Assembly (NCBI GenBank): GCA_018806985.1
Contig: JADANN010000289.1
Span: 372,001 to 436,000, forward strand
Direction of reading: 5' to 3'
Length of the DNA stretch: 64,000 nt
DNA from: Angiostrongylus vasorum
Lineage: Eukaryota; Nematoda; Chromadorea; Rhabditida; Metastrongylidae
Shown here: one piece after another, positions 13,701 to 25,099 of the stretch
Position numbering within the stretch: the first letter of the stretch is position 1
Layout of the letters: the number at the start of each line of letters is the position of its first letter
Made by a program: the position numbers and the translations under genes
Notes under the pieces: model-generated
Seen by the model: only the letters and a program-made list of their open reading frames with translations
Database searches by the model: none
Told to the model about the DNA's origin: nothing

Positions 13701-15322
13701 ATTTAAACGGGAAGTTACAGGTCTCTTCTAAAGGAAAAAGAGTAGAGATATTACATCATCTTGCGGGCTATGACACTGCTGAGGTCGTATCCTGTATGAG
13801 TTGGAGTGCAGATAGCAAACTGCTGGCAGTCGCATGTACAGAGCAGGCGCCTTTCGATGTGAGTTTAAGGAATGTCCGATGACAGACTCTGTTGGAGAGC
13901 AAAAGCCATGTGTACTATGAATATGAGAATTCCCACGCACATGTTTAAGATCATGGTTTTTGATGCGAGAGAAGGCCGATTGCTACGCACTGTTGATAAC
14001 TTGCCGAACTCTCTTTTCACTACGTGTGCCTTTTTCAATGCTTCTAATTATTTTCTCATTGTCGGTGACGAACGGGGACATCTCCAAATATGTGTGAGTT
14101 TGTTAGAATATAGTTGTAAAAGTTGTATAGTTGTGATTGCTCCCAACGGTTTACCGCCTCATTGTGGCTGGGAGGTGTTCCTGGGTGTCGGACTGCGATG
14201 TACAGCAGGGGGGATTCATCCCCTGGCAGAGTCTATCAAAGTGAGAAGGAGTCCGGCATTTCCATCAGGAAGCCTAGCTAAGAGTAAACGTATGCCAGGA
14301 TCCACCATCGTCCTGGTGTCAAAGTCGCACAGTGGCAAATCTCCCGTGATCCACAAGGGCAGCGATTGCCTGTGGTGGTGAAGACCTGGTGCAAACTTTG
14401 GCCAGGCTGAGCTCGGGATTCCAGAGAACCACAATGGCTTAACCAGCGAATCTCCGAAAAGTGATGGTGCTGAGGCCCGCACAACCACCAGTGAGGAGGG
14501 GCCATTCAAGTACTAAGTATTAAGTATATATTCGACACTTTGTCAAAGTCTGCAGATCACCAAGTTTACTCTACAACAGTAGTTCGGATTTTCTAATTGT
14601 TACAGGATATTAAACTACCAACTGAGACCTATGTACTTGGTTTTTGGGAAGGCTATCGAATTCGTGGTGTCTATGGAATGAGTGACTGTCATACAGTACT
14701 TGCCTCTGATACCCACCACAGGCTACGAAGGTATCGATTCGACAATCGTGAAGATGAAACTGTTTTCACAGAGGAAGTGCCAATTATATCCTTCCGGGTG
14801 CATCCGAATGAAAGGTTTATGTGTTTCTCGTTAAGAAGTATTTTAAGATTTATCACGCGCTAATAATTCCTTTGACATTAGCTTTCGTCTCAAAAGAAAT
14901 GACTCAGATTTGTTCTTACCACAACGCAACGGAATCTCCGTATGTGGGATCTCCAGACAAAGACGCTTGTGAGGAATTTCTATGGAGCCCAACAAGGAAA
15001 TCTAGTTATTCATGCTGGATTCGGTGGAATAAATCATGAATACCTTGCGACGGGAACTGAAGATCATAAGGTTATCATCTGGGGTATTGGCAATAGCAAA
15101 CATGCATTGAAATTGCGAGGGCACAGACGTGTGGTTAACGGAGTTACATGGAACCCGAAGTACTCCACCCTACTGGCAAGTTGCTCTCAGGATGGAACTG
15201 TGCGCATTTGGAACATTGCACGTAATAATGGCCCACCAGAGCTACCCACATCGAAAAAGAAGGGTCACAAGAAAGCGGGTAGTCAGCAAAGCAATGGCAA
15301 AGAGAAAAGAAAACGGCGCTAG
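1695..15322 (+). CDS. WDR26: WDR26/Gid7-like LisH-CTLH-WD40 protein (13 exons)
   Basis: Homologue of WDR26 (yeast Gid7), the WD40 subunit of the CTLH/GID E3 ubiquitin ligase. Exons: 1695-1916, 2520-2593, 3934-4006, 4360-4585, 4776-4900, 5137-5273, 12561-12661, 12731-12861, 12948-13049, 13721-13858, 13950-14093, 14606-14814, 14908-15322. All junction phases agree and give 698 codons plus TAG; human WDR26 is about 660. Residues 1-74 are a Ser-rich then Pro-rich low-complexity tail. LisH is about 150-184 ([15 protein letters not shown]), CTLH about 184-245 ([13 protein letters not shown]), and WD repeats run from about 364 ([18 protein letters not shown]) to 670, including [10 protein letters not shown] and DGTVRIWN. 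The end is Lys/Arg-rich, possibly nuclear. Exon 2, exon 3 and the weak acceptor of exon 6 (gttaag) are the least certain parts. An antisense microsatellite and SINE, LINE and mariner relics sit in the introns. Confidence 0.9.
1737..1880 (+). repeat. Trinucleotide-rich coding tract (poly-Ser / poly-Pro)
   Basis: Imperfect CAG/AGC triplets (about 1747-1795) encode a serine run, followed by CTCC-type triplets (about 1845-1890) encoding a proline run in exon 1 of the WDR26-like gene. The same DNA is open in several frames on both strands, which explains the overlapping Ala-, Arg- and Cys-rich ORFs there; those are shadows. Confidence 0.8.
2281..2460 (+). repeat. (TG)n microsatellite in intron 1
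   Basis: About 180 bases of TG dinucleotides with scattered interruptions (TGTA, TGCG, TCAG), lying between exon 1 and exon 2 of the WDR26-like gene. The Val/Cys-rich ORF across it is an artefact of the repeat. Confidence 0.95.
3040..3200 (+). repeat. Imperfect ATACAT/ATATGT-rich simple repeat
   Basis: Alternating purine-pyrimidine sequence of CATA, TATG and TGCA units in intron 2 of the WDR26-like gene. It is partly self-complementary and gives low-complexity Tyr/Ile/His ORFs on both strands. Confidence 0.85.
7640..7830 (+). repeat. Diverged tRNA-headed SINE, family D
   Basis: Shares its layout with the copies at 23820-24005 and 52570-52700: GCTGGTGTGGTGAAT (A-box-like), then a TCCCCGGTAAGAATAG block, then CTCAGAATTTTGC near the end. 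It is strongly diverged. Confidence 0.55.
9440..10330 (-). mobile_element. Decayed mariner-family transposase
   Basis: Read on the minus strand from about 10330 down, broken frames give [30 protein letters not shown] and [10 protein letters not shown]. These match the helix-turn-helix order of mariner transposases, with the GRP-like linker degenerate. A later stretch has [13 protein letters not shown], corresponding to the second catalytic Asp block (HDNARPH), then a scrambled SPD-like block near 9500. Many stops and frameshifts make it a fossil. It lies antisense in the large WDR26-like intron. Ends were not resolved, since I could not pair inverted repeats by eye. Confidence 0.75.
11200..11930 (+). 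mobile_element. RTE-type LINE remnant, C-terminal end of reverse transcriptase
   Basis: Open fragments contain [34 protein letters not shown], and after a break [12 protein letters not shown]. These are typical of the thumb and C-terminal part of RTE-like reverse transcriptases (WAAF, ALERY.L, RW..R.V.W.PR order). Upstream coding parts are missing. It sits in the large WDR26-like intron, sense to the host gene, and is broken by frameshifts. Confidence 0.7.
13161..13540 (+). repeat. tRNA-headed SINE, family B
   Basis: Begins with GGGCGGATAGCACAGTGGTA (A-box-like) and has GGTTCTAGTTCGATTCC (B-box-like) about 45 bases on. The shared central block follows (CTCATCCCTCTGGGTCGGGA, then TTGGTACCGGACTTGTCTCG), then a family-B tail. 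It ends near GACGTGAAGACGGGTC. It lies in the intron between exons 9 and 10 of the WDR26-like gene. Same family at 17158-17510, 43681-44020, 44860-45237. Confidence 0.85.
14100..14530 (+). repeat. Dispersed repeat family F
   Basis: The intron between exons 11 and 12 of the WDR26-like gene is filled by a sequence that recurs, inverted, at 23470-23760. Shared blocks include ACTTTGGCCAGGCT, TCCAGAGAACCACAATGGCT versus TCCAGGGAAACACCAAGGCT, and GCCCGCACAACC. No coding domain recognised. Confidence 0.65.
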
Positions 15323-16539
15323 CTTATGAATCTCATGTATGGTTGTGTTTTATTCCTCATCTGGTCACTTATGCTCGCATGGTCGTAGGAAACTACGATT
15401 TGTGTCTTTTCCATGTGATAGGGTACCTTTTGTACTAGAACTCCTTTTCATGTATCATGTTCTTTGTAAAATATCGCTTTTTCTGTGCCTTATGTCTGTA
15501 GTGTAAGGATTCTGTTTGAAATAGGTATTAGCTAACTCCAGTATCGTTTTTCAGACTAACCTTTCATGTGCACCTTTTCGTGATATATAGTGAGAATTTC
15601 TAGTCGTATGCATCTATGATATTTTCATTTTTAAAATTAGTCACAGTTTACTTTTCATTGCCATCCTAGTAGACTTTCACTTGTTTGTGGAAACAAATGT
15701 TCTGGATTATTGCGACAAAGAAACACCTCAGCCTCGGCTTTTCTGTTCTCAGGACTCTGTACTTTGTCGGCTCATGTGTCATATAAACGAAAGTATCCAA
15801 AAACTTACGGATTCTTGCCGTCTTGCTTTCATTGAATCTATCCGACTGAATTATACGTAGATGTTACACATGGCAAGGATAACACAACATTTCTCCATCA
15901 CCTGGCGGAGTATCAGCTAATGAACGTGAAAGAAATAACGAAGAGAACAACTGCGATGACTATGCAATGGATTAGTTGACCATGAGAAATAAGAACAAAA
16001 AAAGCGACCGAGGACAGCTTCATCAACGCAGAGACAGATCGTAGTGAAAGAGATCTACCCTGAAGGATAAGCGGCTGATTCACTATTCTCCTAGCTGTTC
16101 TTGGTGTATGACAGATTGAAGCACGGCCTCCCTCGACAATTCGATCAACTGTCTAAAACATTTTTTTTTTCAAACCTTCAACATAGGTGTAACACCCGTC
16201 ATTACCGTGAAGACGTCAACAAACACCACCGTGTTCAACTCAGTGATCTCTACCCTTTTCAACACGTTTGTTACTAGGGAATTGCAAGCTTAGGGACAAA
16301 AAAAATATAAAGTAAGAATTACTCGTGAGTTTCAAAAGCCCAACACTTGACTGTGATGGACTACGACAATTTCTACTTTGTTTGTAAAGAAGTGTGGATC
16401 CTGAGAACTATTCCAATTATTAAACTTCTCTATGAGCTGAGATGTGTGCATCTAACGTTAAACAACCATACGATCTTCAGTGGCACGTGACATACGGGTT
16501 ATGTTGCCGTTTTTGGATAAACGAACACTTATAATTACT

Positions 16540-16770
16540 AGGGTGCAAATAGCGCAGTATAAGAGGTGTCCTGCAATACGCACGTGGTGGTTGGTTCTAT
16601 TTAGCGTCCTGGGCTCACGCAGCCTTTCATCCCTCTGGGTTCGGCTAATTGGTACTAGACCTTTCCCAGAGCAAGCCATCATTGACTCGATACATCGATA
16701 AACCACTGAAAATCGTTTGTAGGCGAAATATGTATTCAACCTAACGATGTTTGATGGAGTGGAATACATG
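16540..16770 (+). repeat. Diverged tRNA-headed SINE
   Basis: Has the head GCAAATAGCGCAGTATAAG and the shared central block (CATCCCTCTGGGTTCGGCTA, TTGGTACTAGACCTTTCCCA). The tail with GATGTTTGATGGAGTGGAAT resembles that of family A. Confidence 0.65.
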
Positions 16771-17157
16771 GCGCATAACTCAAGGACCGATCAACACCGT
16801 AAGCTTTACTTTTTTTATTAGAGTTGTTCATATACTGAGCAAGGCACAAGAATGCAATGTGTATGGACCTTGGTGTGGAGAAATGGTGGGAAACAATGAA
16901 AATATCGTTTTCCGTTTATGAATAAAATAAGGATACTTCGCCAGTTGTATATATGTCAATATAAAGAGTTTACCGTCTTATATCGAGAAGATATGTTCCT
17001 GCATGTGGAAATACAACAAAATGTTTTTCATTTTGGAATGGTAAACAAACCTAAAAAGCTTGGCATTTCTACCTGGAAGCCCAGGCTAACTTTCCGTTCC
17101 GAAACAAGCCTAGTCCTAAGATCCTAAGATGACAAATCTTCTTATCTTATATAACCC

Positions 17158-17510
17158 ATCTTCACGTCTACTGTGCGGATTCCAGTACTTCTCACATTCG
17201 ATTCGTTTCCTCGCATGCATTGTCTACGTAGATCTTTCAACTTTAACGTGCGGATTCGGTTGTTGCTTGAGGATTTTCATTTCATTTTGAATGTCGTAGA
17301 ATGCTGCTCGAGCAAATGTCCTTGGAGTCCTGAGATAGCCGGGCTGGAGCAATCCCAATTGGACTGCAAAGAGTGATTTTTTCCCCAGACAAGTCCGGTA
17401 CCAATTTCCCGACCCAGAGGGATGAGAGGCTTGGCTGGCCCGGTGCGGAATCGAACTAGAACCACGCTCGTGATGATGGACATCACTACCACTGTGCTAT
17501 CCGCCTCCTA
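17158..17510 (-). repeat. tRNA-headed SINE, family B
   Basis: Inverted copy of the element at 13161-13540. Its head is at the right end (CTACCACTGTGCTATCCGCC on the plus strand) and the central block is near 17395-17430. The two copies are highly similar over the head, core and first part of the tail. Confidence 0.85.
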
Positions 17511-17773
17511 GATGACAAATCACTTTCTGGTATATAAAAACTATACAGTTCGTGAAGACTTTCAAGGATGTAAGAAATAAATAGCGGGGCTATCTCAGAA
17601 ATGAATAAAAAATATGCCCGAAGAGCAAAAGCAGTGGAGCCGACGTCGTTCTGCGAAGTGTACAAATCGGCCAAAATGGCTCACTTATCTATTTTCGTAC
17701 CACTTTGACGCATTATAATATACTTTGATTTTTCAGTTTAGACAACTGCCAATCTAGTATTTAAATCAATGCC

Positions 17774-19529
17774 TTACCTTCTTAGCAAAAGGGCTCGAGA
17801 AATCAGTTCACGTTCCTTTGTTCTCCACTGTGCTGCTGCTTTTTTAAGGTAGTCTTCTTCAGTCCAGTCACTCTGCCAGCGAAAGAATAATCTCTCCCAA
17901 ACGCGCTGAAAAACGAATGAAAGAGTATAAGACCGTTAAACAATAAACTTCTGAAAATTTGAATAAGTAAGCAAATTCGTACGACATACTAACAATGCTC
18001 TGCGGTGCGACAGATGGCCAGATCACAGATTCTCTTGGTTCATATAATGTATTTACAAACGTTCGAAGTATCTCTGGATTGTTGACGTATGACCACAACG
18101 AAACGGTTGACTTCTTAACTTCGAGCTCGGCTTTCATCATTTCGCTGTTTCCTAAGAAAGAACCGAATTCACTGGCGTAAGCGTGTTCGAACAAGAATAT
18201 CAAAAAATCCTCTCCAAACTCGAACGAATGGGGGTACTGCGCTATGATCTGAAACCTAAGGGAAGTGGAAGCTATGTAATAACATTAAATACTTGCTAAC
18301 TACGACCCTTTACCATTTCTAGTTCAGAAAACAGCTGCGTGAACGCTTTCGCGTGAACCAGAAAAAAAATCGAATAAAAGCTATGAAAAAATTTTACGCA
18401 GCACAAGAAATATCGCATCTCGTACTCTTTTTGTAATTTACACAGAATTCACAAAACGAAAATTCAAGACACTGCGATTAGAACAATTTGTTTAGTTGCT
18501 AGCGTAGATCTGCTGATCTCTTCCTATTAAAATATTAATAAAAAATAAACAGAAAGTGTGTTACTGAGGGCTTAAAAAGCACACCACTAATGAGATACCT
18601 GATACACAGAGTCAAGGAAGCATAGAAAAACTGGACTTTCTTGTGGCCCAGTAATCGCACCCTCAGCATAGGCTGAATGTGCGTTTCGAAGCTGAAACGG
18701 ATGACCCGCACAAATCCACTCCCTTTCCACTAGAGATTCGAATCTAAACTGTGGAATCTACATATGTTTAACATGTAATAAACATATAAAAACATAAGAA
18801 ATATACCCTCGGATTGTCCTTGCATCTGGATCAAGCATAACTTGGGCTAGTGATGTCGCCAACAATGTCGTATCAGTGCCTTCACCACCATGAACAATAA
18901 CGGGAACTTCTAAATGTATCTGCAACGGCCAATCAAATAAAGGTTGTAAAAAGCAAACTAGGTCAACAATACTACACAACGAGGCAACATGTGTCTTCGT
19001 TTGCAGCGTATTCGCACTAGCACCACAAGTACACATTACTTCATAAAATTTAGCACTTCCACTACTTTTCACGTACTTCATCAATACATGTAAATCCTAT
19101 TCACTACGTCAAGGTCACAAACAGTTTACCAAAACAAGTCAATGTTCAAGAAGAACGACTACAACGACGTGGTGAACTATTCGATTACACTTGAAATACG
19201 CGAGAAATTAAACGTACAACACAACATAGACATACCAGGAGTATCTTCACAATGCACACACTGTGCGACATTAGCAGCACAGTTCAGGCTATCCGAAACA
19301 CATTGTAACCAAGAAGCTTGGGCAAGACGAGATATGAATCGATCACTTGAGATCTGCCGATCATTGCACACTAAAAATATTCAGGCATAAATCACTGAAT
19401 GGATTCCAACTGTGAGTTCGGGTAATGATCGATTAATAATTCCCCAGCCTACGAAAACTACACTCGCAGATGGGATCCAGAAACCATGTAACCTATGTTT
19501 ATATATGCATATATATATATATATATGTG

Positions 19530-19604
<75 letters not shown>

Positions 19605-22600
19605 ATGCATATATAATAAAACACAGTAAAAGCAAAGAAACAACAAACTACTAAACTACAATGGGAAACAAAGTAACAATTTTTTCTGTAATTTCATTCG
19701 GCAATCCCAGCTGTTTATCTGAAAAACTTCTTGTTCGCTTCTAAAACGTCAAAAAATTAAGAAGTGTCGGACATCGTTGACCATTCTTGAAACTTATCAA
19801 GCTTCAAAAATCCCCATTAACTGCTGTGAAAGTCAATTTTAAGCACGAAAAACAGAACCCACATTCAACCATCTTCGCCAGTGAGACATGGATTTCTCGA
19901 ATACGAGGTATTGGAATACACATATAACGGAAGTGAGTGTAGTTCATTCGTGACTCGTAGCCGCCACCTAAACAATTTAGAGTTGCTGGCAAAGAAAGAA
20001 GGATTAAAAGCATGACTTCTGTTATAGGCTTGACTCGTCCAATGTGCCCATCATTTACAATGAAACACGCATATTCCTGAAGACGGCCAAATTCAGAAAG
20101 ATCGATAGATCGGTGACAGCACCTAAGCTAAAAGCAACCATCGTCATTCCCCATGTAATAAATAGCCTCTACGATGGCTGCTGCATAACCTAAATTGCTT
20201 AATTTCGCCCAAGAAGAGCAAGAAAATGAACTAAATAAGGCGTCATTCGTATGATCCCGTTTGTAAGAATTGGTGACAAAACAATGCTGAAACGAGTAGG
20301 ACAGTCTTTTACAAGGGCAAAACAATTCTAGATTGGAAATTGGAACCATCCCAGAGGATTTCATTAGGCAACTATAACAAGAAGATAGAAAGCTATGAGG
20401 ATTTCGAAATAATAATTATGACAGCAAAACGTCCACAAACAACGGCTTGCAAAACTGAAGCTGTGTTTCTGACCATCATTACGAAGTCCATAGTGCTTTG
20501 TAAAGTCAATAACTGATAAATAAATAGCAATCTAACATATTCGCAACTAGGTGAGCCAGAAATAAATCACACGCGATGAAAGGTAATATATCTTTTGGAC
20601 TTTAGACAGAGATACTTCAGCATGTAATGAACTCTACTATTTGAAATAAAAAACAATTTGAACATGTTGGTCTTTAGAAACAACAAACAATATTTCTTAT
20701 CCTACCTATTATTAGCGTAGTTCTTACTCCTGTTTCTGACAGAATCCCAAATTTCTGGCGACCAAGATTAGCTTTTTTTTTCTTTTGGGTTGTATATATA
20801 ATGCGAAAAGAACTGAACAAGCAAGATCTCAAACAAGACAAGATATTATCCAAAAAATACGCAGCCAATACGGCAGTTGCCACTCTTGCGTTAGATTCCC
20901 CTAAACTGGTTATTTTCAGTTGGCTATTGTTAACATCTTACAAACGGATTCTGACAAGAAAATAAGAAACGAAGGAAGCCGTTTTAGAAACAGCAAGTTA
21001 CCAAGTTATCCAACACTCCAGCCAACGAGAAATTACTGTTAGTTATCAAAAACTGGCATAGTCAGGAACAATTTACAGATACACGTTTACACCACCCCCC
21101 ACCCCTTCCCCTACCCTTTTTTCTACCATAAGCCTCAAAAAACACTTTCTTCGCTCAGCATGGATCAATGCGACCGCTAGATCGTGCGATCAAAGGGAGA
21201 CAGTATATCAAAATTTGTCAGTATTTCAAAACAATTTGTCGGATTACCAAAAAGCTTCCTCAAATTGGCCAACCTTGCTTCTTGCATTCTGTGCGATTTG
21301 GATAGCTCTGGTGTCAATAATTGTCCCACGGTTATGATTCAAAAGTGACTTCAAAATATTCTCATCTTCTTTACATCTTCGATTCGTTGGTCCAATAAGC
21401 GGCTGTCCACATCTTAGTATGCATGACTAGAATGAAGAATTATGATTAACATGAACAAATTATGTAAGAGACAAAAAATCTAATCTAAGAAAAAGGGTTA
21501 TATATCAGATATAGCATTGAAAAATTCAAAAGCTCTGTTAGGCTTCGGGATAGGAGTTAGAGTACCTTAGTGTGTTTATGAAAGTAGCTTAGCACCGGGA
21601 AGCGTGACCCATCTCGAAATGTGGCACTAATACGCAAATAATCATCACCAATACCTTTTGGTACAATCACTTTCTCAGGATATGATGGGCAGACCTACAA
21701 CAATGTACAACACATCCAAGACTATAAAATACGGCAATATAGCATAAAAGATGGGTAATAAAAGAAAACTAACTTTGAATCCTTCATTGACACTACTAAT
21801 ACGAAATGCATCACCGCATCGTATGATCAAACGCGCGAATTCTTCTTCAGAATCGAAAGCCTTCCAACCATCATCAAGTACTTGGAAGGGACATCGATAA
21901 TAGAATGGATAGTCATGGTCACAACCATCTAAATCAACATGTATGTCTACAATATCAAAAGTAGGAGAAACACAGCAGCCATAGAATAATTGCAAATTTG
22001 AGTAAACGATTACTCACTAATATTTGACAGCGTTTCAATTGAACGCGCTGCAGCCTGGCATTCATCCCAATTTGGAATCTCGAACACTATTATCTGAAGA
22101 AGAACGGTACATAGAAACGACACCATAGCTCAGCAACGTCTTTAAAACAATGAACAGCGATAATGGAAAGCAGTAACTGGAAGTTAACAGTGCGTTACTT
22201 TAAAAGACGAAAAGATAAAAACAAAACATAAAAAAGGATAAGAGGATAAAGCTCTCGGCGTTCATCAATTCCGTTAAGGATGCGCCATGCATTCGACTTC
22301 ATTAAACATCGTTGGAGGTGATTGAATACATATCTGACCTTTACAATGGCTCGCAGTGACCTACCGATGTATCAAGCCAGTGCTGCTAACCTCCCAAACA
22401 AGTCTGGTACCAATTTACCGACCCCCGGAGGGATGGAAGGCTTGGTGAGCCATGGGCGCTGGGATCGATTCCACGTGTATATTGCGGGGCGCCTCCGACC
22501 ACTGCGCTACTCGCGCGCCTGACAGCAGACACAAAATATGCAACATTAGACACACAATACTTACTAGGACAAATTTACTGAACTTATTTTTACGGCGATA

Positions 22601-23080
22601 ACCACACTTTTCAAGAAAAAATAGAGCTGTAAGACGATATGCAAACGTACCATGAAATTTTTGCATTTGAGAACCAGTAATCCACCTTTTGAAGGACGTT
22701 CTTTACTGACGGGCTCGTAAAGCACCCGATCTACGGCCCGATGAAGAAGCTTCAGTAAGAAAAACAATTCGAAATTTACTAAGAGAACACTTGCAATACA
22801 TTTTCAAAGTGTTTATAGCCGTATGGACTCACCCAAAACTCATCGCTGTTGCCATCACGAGATGGAACTGGGGAAAATATCAAATGATGGCCTGCAAAGC
22901 AAAGTTGCGACCGACATGAATAATATTAAGAATAAAGAACAAGAATAAAATGGTTCAGAAGACAATACACAAACAAACCTGACCTATTAACACTAGAGAT
23001 CCAACTTGTAGTGGGCGAGGCCCTTTCCGCATAAACACGTTATTCACTCTGGACACTTCAATCGCATCAGAGAGCTCCAT
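17774..23080 (-). CDS. mtm-9: MTMR9/mtm-9-like catalytically dead myotubularin (13 exons)
   Basis: Homologue of MTMR9 (C. elegans mtm-9), an inactive myotubularin that binds and stimulates an active MTMR6/7/8-type PI3P phosphatase on endosomes. Exons from 5': 23080-22984, 22891-22833, 22749-22651, 22093-22018, 21928-21774, 21694-21566, 21426-21279, 19967-19863, 19370-19236, 18909-18807, 18743-18599, 18248-17994, 17905-17774. The phased sum is 545 codons plus TAA; human MTMR9 has 549. Start [16 protein letters not shown] opens the PH-GRAM domain ([19 protein letters not shown]). Later: [44 protein letters not shown]. At about residues 339-347 the P-loop reads [10 protein letters not shown], so the catalytic Cys and Arg of CX5R are Gly and Thr. 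It continues with [33 protein letters not shown] and [10 protein letters not shown]. Exon 7 seems to need a GC-AG intron. Confidence 0.93.
19500..19612. repeat. (TA)n microsatellite in an mtm-9-like intron
   Basis: Roughly 110 bases of near-perfect TA dinucleotide in the intron between exons 8 and 9. A smaller TATATG/GTATG block is at the left. Overlapping Tyr/Ile ORFs on both strands are artefacts. Confidence 0.95.
22243..22520 (-). repeat. tRNA-headed SINE, family A
   Basis: Minus-strand copy in the intron between exons 3 and 4 of the mtm-9-like gene. Its head is at the right (GCGCCTCCGACCACTGCGCT plus GGAATCGATCCCA-type B box, both reversed). The central block (GGTACCAATTTACCGACCCC) is near 22405-22430. 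The tail has CATTCGACTTCATTAAACAT and ends in AAAGATAAAGCTC. Confidence 0.85.
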
Positions 23081-23469
23081 ATTAGAATAGTGATGAGTAA
23101 TTATTTCGTCAATCCATGACAAACACCAGTGGAACACACCCAGCACAAAGACACGCTCTGTCCTCGAGGCGAATACCGCGATCAAACAATCCGTTTAGGA
23201 CCACATTAGGGAATCGCATTCAGTGCTTGTATTCTGAGTTCCACGAGAATCTTTCGTGGGCTTTTTTTAAAATGGTGGTATATTGTATTCGTGTAATTTA
23301 TTGCTCATGCGAATAAGCTTTACTGACCCTATAGAAGTGGATTCTATGCAACTGCAATTGTTTTCAAGAAAAAAGCGGATATGAGGAGGATTATACATTA
23401 TTACGAGTAACGTGCACCTAAAACATTAAAAAAAAAGTGTGCTTGGAGTACTTTGTGTTAGTGCTGATC

Positions 23470-23760
23470 CCATGTGACAACTTCACATTTAAAACACAAA
23501 TCTTGTGGTGGCTTTCTGCTTAGAAATTTCACCATATATTCTTGCATACTTGGATGGTCCATCTCCATTGGTTGTGCGGGACCCAATATAATCTCCATCT
23601 TTCGGAGTTTTTGCTGGTTTAGCCTTGGTGTTTCCCTGGAGTGCCGAGGTTAGCCTGGCCAAAGTCTGCCCCAAGTCGTTACCATCACGGGCAGTCACCA
23701 GCCTTGTGGATCAGAAGAAGATTTGCCACCATGCGACTAGTTTGGTAGCAGGACGGTGAC
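23470..23760 (-). repeat. Dispersed repeat family F, second copy
   Basis: Inverted relative to the copy at 14100-14530. On the minus strand it reads GCAGACTTTGGCCAGGCTAA, CACTCCAGGGAAACACCAAG and GGGTCCCGCACAACC. A 69-codon ORF crosses it, but no known domain was recognised. Confidence 0.6.
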
Positions 23761-23819
23761 GGCAGTAAATAAAAAGGTTAAGATTGTGCTTATAACTACA
23801 GCCTCAGCTTAACTGGGTC

Positions 23820-24005
23820 CAATGCTGATTTGGGCTCCCCAGATCAATTCCGTTGACGGGTGATTGCTGATGGCAAAAGATGGATAGAACTAGCTGAGAG
23901 ACAGGCGAAACGAAGGACCTGCATGGTGTGGTAGTGAACGCGTTACTCCCCGGAAAGGACAACCCCACCGCAGACACCTGCCGTCCGGAGTTTTGCAAAT
24001 ATCTC
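23820..24005 (+). repeat. tRNA-headed SINE, family D
   Basis: Contains GCATGGTGTGGTAGTGAACG (A-box-like), TACTCCCCGGAAAGGACAAC, ACCGCAGACACCTGCCGTCC and the end block GGAGTTTTGCAAATATCTCA. The B box with its TTCGATTCC core is partly deleted in this copy. Confidence 0.75.
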
Positions 24006-24369
24006 AGCTTTACAGAACTTATAAACTGAAAGCGACTTTTCTTTCGAAGATGCTTGCTCAGATCATCGTCATGTACGCATGTTTCTCCAACGAATTCCGT
24101 TTCTGTGTGACTACATACATGCCGCTGAAACCTTTTGAAACCCTGTTCAGTTCCGTGTTGTTCTTTCTCAGAATGTTTGTCATTCCTGTAGAATATGACA
24201 TAGTCTAAAGCTTGTTAGCGACAGACGGCAGGTTAATTTGAGCTATACAGTTGCTCACGTCTTTTAGGTCCTCCTTTGTGGAACGATATATACCCGGTGT
24301 TTTTCTATATACCTGGTACTTCCCGACAAATAGCGTGTGCATGAGCAGTGATAAAAAAGAAGTGAACTT

Positions 24370-25080
24370 AGTTTTACCGGCCATTCAGTTCTCTTCCTTT
24401 CCAGACCGCTGCTGTGCATTCTTCATCGAGATTGTTACACATAGAATTGAACATGTAAGAAACGCACGCGGACCAAATGGTATATTTCTTCACTTTCCTT
24501 ATGGAGACAGTGAGTATTCCGTTCCCTATCCTGATGCTGTAGTTAGCGATATCCCGGCAGTTGTTGCAGATGCTCTGTCGAGCCTCAGAAGCTTCAACCA
24601 GTGCTTCTGCCATCTTCTCTATGGGATCTCCTTCCACCTTTTAAATTCAGAACTTTGCAAGCTCTGACAACTATTTGGGTCCCATATAGAACCACATGAG
24701 CGTCTTTTGTATGCGTTAAACTCTCACTTTTCTACTCCAAACTCTCGGCTTTCTTAGCACTAAGATGTAGTCGCTGAATGAGTTGATCGCACTATTTATC
24801 GATGTTATCGATGTACGTATCCAGAAAAAATAAAAGTTCTTGTTTATGGTGGGTTTATGATTCCGTTTCCTGGGATTTTGCCACTGATTACTTTTTTCTT
24901 AGGGAAAGAAATTATATGCGCAAGGCTACAGACCAGTCCCTAATGTTTTCCGTTCGTACTGAAGTTAAGCTGTTCAGACGTTGTGCTTCACCCAGCGCTA
25001 GCACTGAAGTCGACAACAGTGACCTTATAAATGATTATATCTTCTCTTTAGAACAGAGAATTCATTTAAAAATTCTCCCA
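24370..25080 (-). mobile_element. RTE-type LINE remnant, segment between endonuclease and reverse transcriptase
   Basis: On the minus strand, broken frames give IDNIDKLIDQLIQRLHLSAK and KKAESLE, similar to DNIDKEYKRPVRHFN and MKAESLEV of the LINE at 54660-56280. Next comes EKMAEALVEASEARQSICNN, matching the helical AE.A.EA.KSI region before the RT domain. Several stops and shifts are present. It lies in the intergenic space upstream of the mtm-9-like gene. Confidence 0.55.
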
Positions 25081-25099
25081 CATCATATTTATTATAAAT

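Larger units (their letters stand above)
15323..17773. other. Intergenic space between convergent WDR26-like and mtm-9-like genes
   Basis: It contains a diverged SINE (about 16540-16770) and a family B SINE (17158-17510). Otherwise it is AT-rich unique sequence that should include both 3' UTRs. No supported coding exon was seen on either strand. Confidence 0.6.

Noticed and set aside
14216..14509. Two minus-strand ORFs of 97 and 75 codons
   Set aside because: They lie inside repeat family F within a WDR26-like intron and resemble no protein family.
16458..16769. 103-codon minus-strand ORF
   Set aside because: It lies entirely on a SINE copy.
19412..19654. Tyr/Ile-rich ORFs on both strands
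   Set aside because: Product of the (TA)n microsatellite; the same holds for the ORFs at 61266-61668 where they cross the TA tract.
24251..24667. 138-codon plus-strand ORF
   Set aside because: The minus strand of this stretch matches the linker region of an RTE-type LINE, so the plus ORF is antisense noise.
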